Shown one piece after another: positions 6,337 through 9,398 of a DNA stretch of 9,398 bases. The translations under genes were made by a program, and so were the position numbers. The notes beneath the pieces were generated by a model that was given only the letters and a program-made list of their open reading frames with translations, did no database searches and was not told the origin of the DNA. The stretch spans positions 1 to 9,398 of the forward strand of contig URNI01000071.1 of NCBI GenBank assembly GCA_900549135.1, read 5' to 3'. Numbering within the stretch: the stretch's first letter is position 1; each line of letters begins with the position of its first letter. This DNA is from an uncultured Collinsella sp. GTDB lineage: Bacteria > Actinomycetota > Coriobacteriia > Coriobacteriales > Coriobacteriaceae.

Positions 6337-6447
6337 CTAGCGGTTCTTTGGGATAGACCTAAGGCGAGCGAACCATAGGGCTGCGGCACCCGAGGTCAGG
6401 AGCGCGGTGATGCAAGCGACGATGGGAACTGATCCTGTTGCCGGTAG
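6337..6447 (-). other. LPATG cell-wall sorting signal
   Basis: LPATG (codons at 6433-6447) is followed by a hydrophobic segment SVPIVACITALLTSGAAALW and the basic tail FARLRSIPKNR. This is the complete three-part signal cut by sortase between Thr and Gly, so the mature protein is covalently linked to the wall or to another surface protein. Confidence 0.95.
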
Positions 6448-9398
6448 GTCCTGCGGTAGGGTACAGCGTTGAATGACACGGTCCTCGTCATGTGACTCAA
6501 GTTTATCGCCGCCGCCGTTGCGGCAAAGATCGACGCGCGCGCTGTTGGTGAGTGCGGTTTGGGGCGTATAAGCCGACGTTGCCTGCATGTGCACGACTGC
6601 GCCCCGAGCGTCTGTGCCAAGGATTGCTTTGGCATCGTCAAGGTCGTCGTGCTCATCTTTGAGATCATCGCGGGTCCAAGAATCCGCATCGCTTCGAGTC
6701 GTAAAGTCGGCAGCTACCGCACCGTATTCAATTCGAATGCCCGTTACGACGGTATTGGATGCAAGGTCGAGCTCTTCCGCCTCGAGTGTGGTGGATTCCG
6801 TGGTCGAGACATCCGCCTTCCAGAGGCGCCAGCCGTCGTAATCGACGAGGCGGCAGTCCTCACCAAGGCTCTCTTTTACTTCGTCGGACTCAAGCCAAGG
6901 ATTTTCGTGTCCATCGTCAAGTGTCGCGTTCGCCGGCTCATCGACGTCTGTCGAGTCCAACGGCGTCGTGCGATACCACACGTTGCACAGACCGTTGAGG
7001 TCGCCGATGGCGACGGGGGTTTCGATTGAGATGAATCTCGCCGTGCCGTCTTTGGCGCACTCAAGATCATCGATAATCGTAAACTCATCAACCCAAGTAG
7101 CGGAATCGTTTCGAGCGTCGATGGTATAGGAGAAAAGTCCATCCGTATTAGTTTGCGTCGCGGCGCGATTTTTACCATCTCCGTTGGCCAGCAGACCCTT
7201 TCCGATAGGTTGGACAAGCTCCTGACGCTTGTCGACCTGTCCTTTGATCTCGATGGGCGCATCCTTCATCGCGACGGATTGGACTTCTCCCGTATCCTTT
7301 ATTTCAAACGTTATCTCCTCGGCAAGGTCATAGGTCCGCGGAGACATCATTTCGCGCAACGAGTAGGTGCCGGGTGCAAGATGTTCGACGCGGTGCGGCT
7401 TGTCGGATGAGGTCCAGGAGTCTATTTCGGTTTTATCGGGACCATATAAGGTGAGCTGTGCGCCTTCCACTTCCTGCTCGCCGCTTGCATCGACCTTGGA
7501 GATATCAACTTTGGTGTAATCGTCGGATACGTTAAGCCGTGCTTCTACGACGGGTGTTTTCTGGTCGGCATAAGCGAGGTCTACGATATGGGGCGTCCGG
7601 TCGAGTAAAAAGCCGGTCGGCGCTTGAGTCTCGACGACCTCGTAGCGTGCGGTGCCAGATCCCAGCGGGAGGTTGTCCGCGCGTGCTTCTCCAGTTTCAT
7701 CCGACGTGACGGTCGCGACGGTCTCACCGTCGAGCGCGGCAATGCTACCGTCGGGGCGCACGATATCACCCGAGGCACGAATCTCAAAGACGGCGCCCGC
7801 GAGGCTGCTGCCGTCTATGGCATCGGTTTTAACGATCCTGATGTTTCCGGTCGCGGCGTGGTCATAATACGAGGTGATTGCAACGGGCGTTAGGTTCATG
7901 TCGGCGGGTATGTTTACCTCGATTTCTTCGCCGACAAGATAGGGCTCTTTGGCCGAGGTTTCGCGTACATAATAGGTGCCCGGCACGAGCGATTCGGGCA
8001 GTGTGACGGTCCCGGTCGCGTCAGTCGTAAAGGCGTCCATTACGTTATGTGCTGGATACCAGCAAGTTTGTGAGACAGGTTCGTGATTGCTGTCGAGGAG
8101 TTGGAAGGTGAATCCGGCTAGTGGAACAGAAGCGCCTGTTTGGGCATCGCGTTTTACAATCTGGAGATGCGTCGACAGCGCGTGGTTGTCTACGATATAT
8201 TGAAGCTCGGCGCCGTTGGAAATCTGATTGGCCCCGACGGTCCATTCCCCTGCACGTTTAAAACCCTCGGGGACGGTTTCCGGAACCTCGCGAATCGTGT
8301 AGCCGGCACGGTCGTATGGGACAGCTCCGTGGACACCGGCGGGTCGCTTGCCTGTGCCGAACCATGCTTCGGGCTGATCTTTGGTGGAGGCAAAGCCATA
8401 GATGTTTGTGGTCAGTGTGCCAACAACCTGCTGAGAACTGTTGCTGACAACCTCAAAGACAACACCACCCGCCGGTTGCTCCAGGCCGGATTGGTCGCTA
8501 TTGCCGTAATCCTTGAATTTGGAAATCTCAAGGTCAAACGCAATGGGGATATCGGAAATGCGAGATTCGATCTCGACCACGCCTGAATCGCCGAGCTGGT
8601 CGGCTCCAACGGTATAGGTCCAGCTGTCGTTGGATGGCAGGTAGCCCTCGGGGGCTTTTGATTCGTAGATGGTAAAGGTTCCTAAGGGGACATCGGCGAG
8701 GGTGGCCTGACCGCTTTCGTCGGTCGTGAGGATTTGCGCCCATCCAGGGGTTGATTGTGACACACACGTGAACTCTGCTCCTGCGAGTGAAGATCCCGCC
8801 TGGGGGCCGGCATTCGTCGCGGCATCGAGTTTTACGATATGCAGGTTGATGATGCCGGGCTGTTCATCAATGGCGACCTGTCCACCGTCATTTCCCGTGG
8901 TAAAGGCGATGCGATCACGACGAGGGACATAGCCGGCCGGCGCCTTCGTTTCAACTAGGTAGTATGCAGTGTTGGGCAGAAGAGTTGCTTGCGCCCGACC
9001 GTTGCTGTCCATCTGGATGGTGCCGACACGCGCGCCGCTGGCGCTCTCAAAAATATCGAATGCTGCCCCGTCAAACTGATAAGTATTGTTTCCGCTGGTA
9101 ATGGCAGCGTTTGCAGACTGCTTTTGGAAGGAAACAGAGACCGCCGGCAGTACATAGAGCATGTCCTGACGTTTGCTGCCGCCCGATACGGCTCCTAGAT
9201 AGCGTCGCGCGCGGTGCGGAGCGGCTTTGATGTTTCCTGATTTTGCGCTGTCGTGGAGCCACCGCGCCGCCGCCACGACTTCATTGTCAGCGGTAAAGTG
9301 CCCACTCTTGGTTTTGCCCTGAGCGGTCGTGTAAGAGTAAGTACCGTCGACATGGGTAGTGCCGTTGAGCATCCATACGGCAAGCTGGGTGGCGGCGC
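6337..9398 (-). CDS. LPXTG cell-wall-anchored thioester/CnaB-repeat adhesin, N-terminus beyond right edge
   Basis: At least 1019 residues of a secreted surface protein; the frame is open to the right edge, so the signal peptide and first part lie outside. Numbering from the ATG at 9372, the visible order is: the end of a TQXA thioester domain (TQLAVW just before residue 1, to about 74), six CnaB/SpaA-like beta domains (78-172, 175-278, 279-398, 401-506, 508-616, 619-710), a C-terminal domain of about 240 residues (711-950), LPATG (976-980), a hydrophobic helix (982-1001) and a basic tail RLRSIPKNR. Each CnaB domain has the Lys of the first strand (K84, K181, K285, K407, K515, K626) and the catalytic Glu of the E-box (E141, E237, E362, E471, E581, E674). 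There is no pilin motif (YPKN-like), so it is more likely a single adhesin or tip protein than a pilus shaft. Sortase would anchor it to peptidoglycan. Confidence 0.9.
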   Translation of the reverse strand, partial: AATQLAVWMLNGTTHVDGTYSYTTAQGKTKSGHFTADNEVVAAARWLHDSAKSGNIKAAPHRARRYLGAVSGGSKRQDMLYVLPAVSVSFQKQSANAAITSGNNTYQFDGAAFDIFESASGARVGTIQMDSNGRAQATLLPNTAYYLVETKAPAGYVPRRDRIAFTTGNDGGQVAIDEQPGIINLHIVKLDAATNAGPQAGSSLAGAEFTCVSQSTPGWAQILTTDESGQATLADVPLGTFTIYESKAPEGYLPSNDSWTYTVGADQLGDSGVVEIESRISDIPIAFDLEISKFKDYGNSDQSGLEQPAGGVVFEVVSNSSQQVVGTLTTNIYGFASTKDQPEAWFGTGKRPAGVHGAVPYDRAGYTIREVPETVPEGFKRAGEWTVGANQISNGAELQYIVDNHALSTHLQIVKRDAQTGASVPLAGFTFQLLDSNHEPVSQTCWYPAHNVMDAFTTDATGTVTLPESLVPGTYYVRETSAKEPYLVGEEIEVNIPADMNLTPVAITSYYDHAATGNIRIVKTDAIDGSSLAGAVFEIRASGDIVRPDGSIAALDGETVATVTSDETGEARADNLPLGSGTARYEVVETQAPTGFLLDRTPHIVDLAYADQKTPVVEARLNVSDDYTKVDISKVDASGEQEVEGAQLTLYGPDKTEIDSWTSSDKPHRVEHLAPGTYSLREMMSPRTYDLAEEITFEIKDTGEVQSVAMKDAPIEIKGQVDKRQELVQPIGKGLLANGDGKNRAATQTNTDGLFSYTIDARNDSATWVDEFTIIDDLECAKDGTARFISIETPVAIGDLNGLCNVWYRTTPLDSTDVDEPANATLDDGHENPWLESDEVKESLGEDCRLVDYDGWRLWKADVSTTESTTLEAEELDLASNTVVTGIRIEYGAVAADFTTRSDADSWTRDDLKDEHDDLDDAKAILGTDARGAVVHMQATSAYTPQTALTNSARVDLCRNGGGDKLESHDEDRVIQRCTLPQDLPATGSVPIVACITALLTSGAAALWFARLRSIPKNR
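6523..7242 (-). other. C-terminal domain of the adhesin, unassigned beta-rich fold
   Basis: Residues 711-950 do not follow the CnaB plan. They begin GQVDKRQELVQPIGKG and contain LFSYTIDARNDSATWVDEF, FISIETPVAIGDL and CNVWYRTTPLD, then a charged stretch and a final VVHMQATSAYTPQTAL. The 'fsYtId.rNdS..WvDeFti.D' pattern resembles a domain placed before the sorting signal in other actinobacterial fimbrial-type proteins, from memory. Cys 772, 796, 840 and 950, plus C970 in the linker, are clustered here while the rest of the visible protein has only two Cys. Confidence 0.5.
7243..9141 (-). repeat. Array of six CnaB/SpaA-like isopeptide domains
   Basis: Six domains of 92-120 residues share a plan: a first strand ending in I-x-K (for example LHIVKLDA, LQIVKRDA, IRIVKTDA), an AGAxF-type strand, a GxxTL/ADNLPLG turn, and an E-box (VETKAPAGY, YESKAPEGY, VETQAPTGF and variants). 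In this family the Lys and a C-terminal Asn or Asp form an internal isopeptide bond catalysed by the E-box Glu. Plausible acceptors are D169, N396, D504, N614 and D704; in domain 2 the matching position reads IESRI, so its acceptor is unclear. The repeats are diverged at the DNA level, so this is an old array rather than a recent duplication. Confidence 0.85.
9151..9398 (-). other. C-terminal end of a TQXA thioester domain
   Basis: Read on the minus strand, the last complete codons before the edge spell AATQLAVWMLNG. TQLAVW (9373-9390) matches the TQxA(I/V)W motif of Gram-positive thioester domains, whose Gln side chain forms a thioester with a Cys further upstream. The stretch after it, with an NEVVAAARWLHDSA helix, fits the end of such a domain and is followed directly by the first CnaB domain, the usual order in these adhesins. 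The Cys lies beyond the window and cannot be seen. Confidence 0.7.

Noticed and set aside
6559..7029. A 156-codon plus-strand open frame opposite the adhesin C-terminal domain
   Set aside because: The minus strand carries the adhesin reading continuously into LPATG; the plus frame has no domain, and its position follows from codon bias.
6337..9398. Adhesin as a pilus shaft subunit
   Set aside because: No YPKN-type pilin motif, no sortase C gene in view, and six CnaB domains behind a thioester domain fit a single long adhesin or tip protein better.

Overview
The window looks like a piece of a GC-rich, high-%GC Gram-positive chromosome. Its features (a PafB/PafC-like pair of WYL regulators, a membrane protein with an extensive Ala/Glu/Pro/Asp-rich region, and a large LPXTG surface protein built of CnaB domains behind a thioester domain) fit a gut member of the Coriobacteriia. 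Collinsella is my best guess. This assignment rests on recalled resemblance and codon/base use only; no marker gene is present.

Layout. (1) Bases 2-715 (+) hold the C-terminal end of a DinG-type helicase cut by the left edge. (2) It converges with, and shares its stop region (TTAA, 712-715) with, a minus-strand two-gene operon of WYL-domain transcription regulators (2638-1616 and 1629-712, overlapping by 14 bases). (3) A 197-base divergent intergenic region (2639-2835) carries a perfect 10-base palindrome and weak promoter-like hexamers. (4) A plus-strand pair follows: a 1064-residue membrane protein with a split, catalytically altered M28-peptidase-like domain (2836-6030), then a 72-residue single-pass membrane protein with a GTG start (6052-6270). 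(5) A strong 14-bp-stem terminator (6292-6329) separates this pair from (6) a minus-strand cell-wall-anchored adhesin (6337 to beyond 9398). The adhesin consists of the end of a TQXA thioester domain, six CnaB/SpaA-like isopeptide domains, a roughly 240-residue C-terminal domain and an LPATG sorting signal.

How the parts may fit together. A DinG-type helicase next to a WYL pair suggests a link to DNA damage or single-stranded DNA sensing, as known for mycobacterial PafBC, but the sequence does not prove this. The M28-like protein and its small partner form a probable two-gene membrane unit of unknown function. The adhesin is a separate transcription unit for host or surface attachment.

The observations I consider most worth following are the M28-like protein, whose metal and catalytic positions are mostly replaced and whose domain is split by about 680 low-complexity residues, and the thioester (TQLAVW) motif at the right edge, which predicts a covalently binding adhesin. 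I see no tRNA, rRNA, CRISPR array, insertion sequence or origin.
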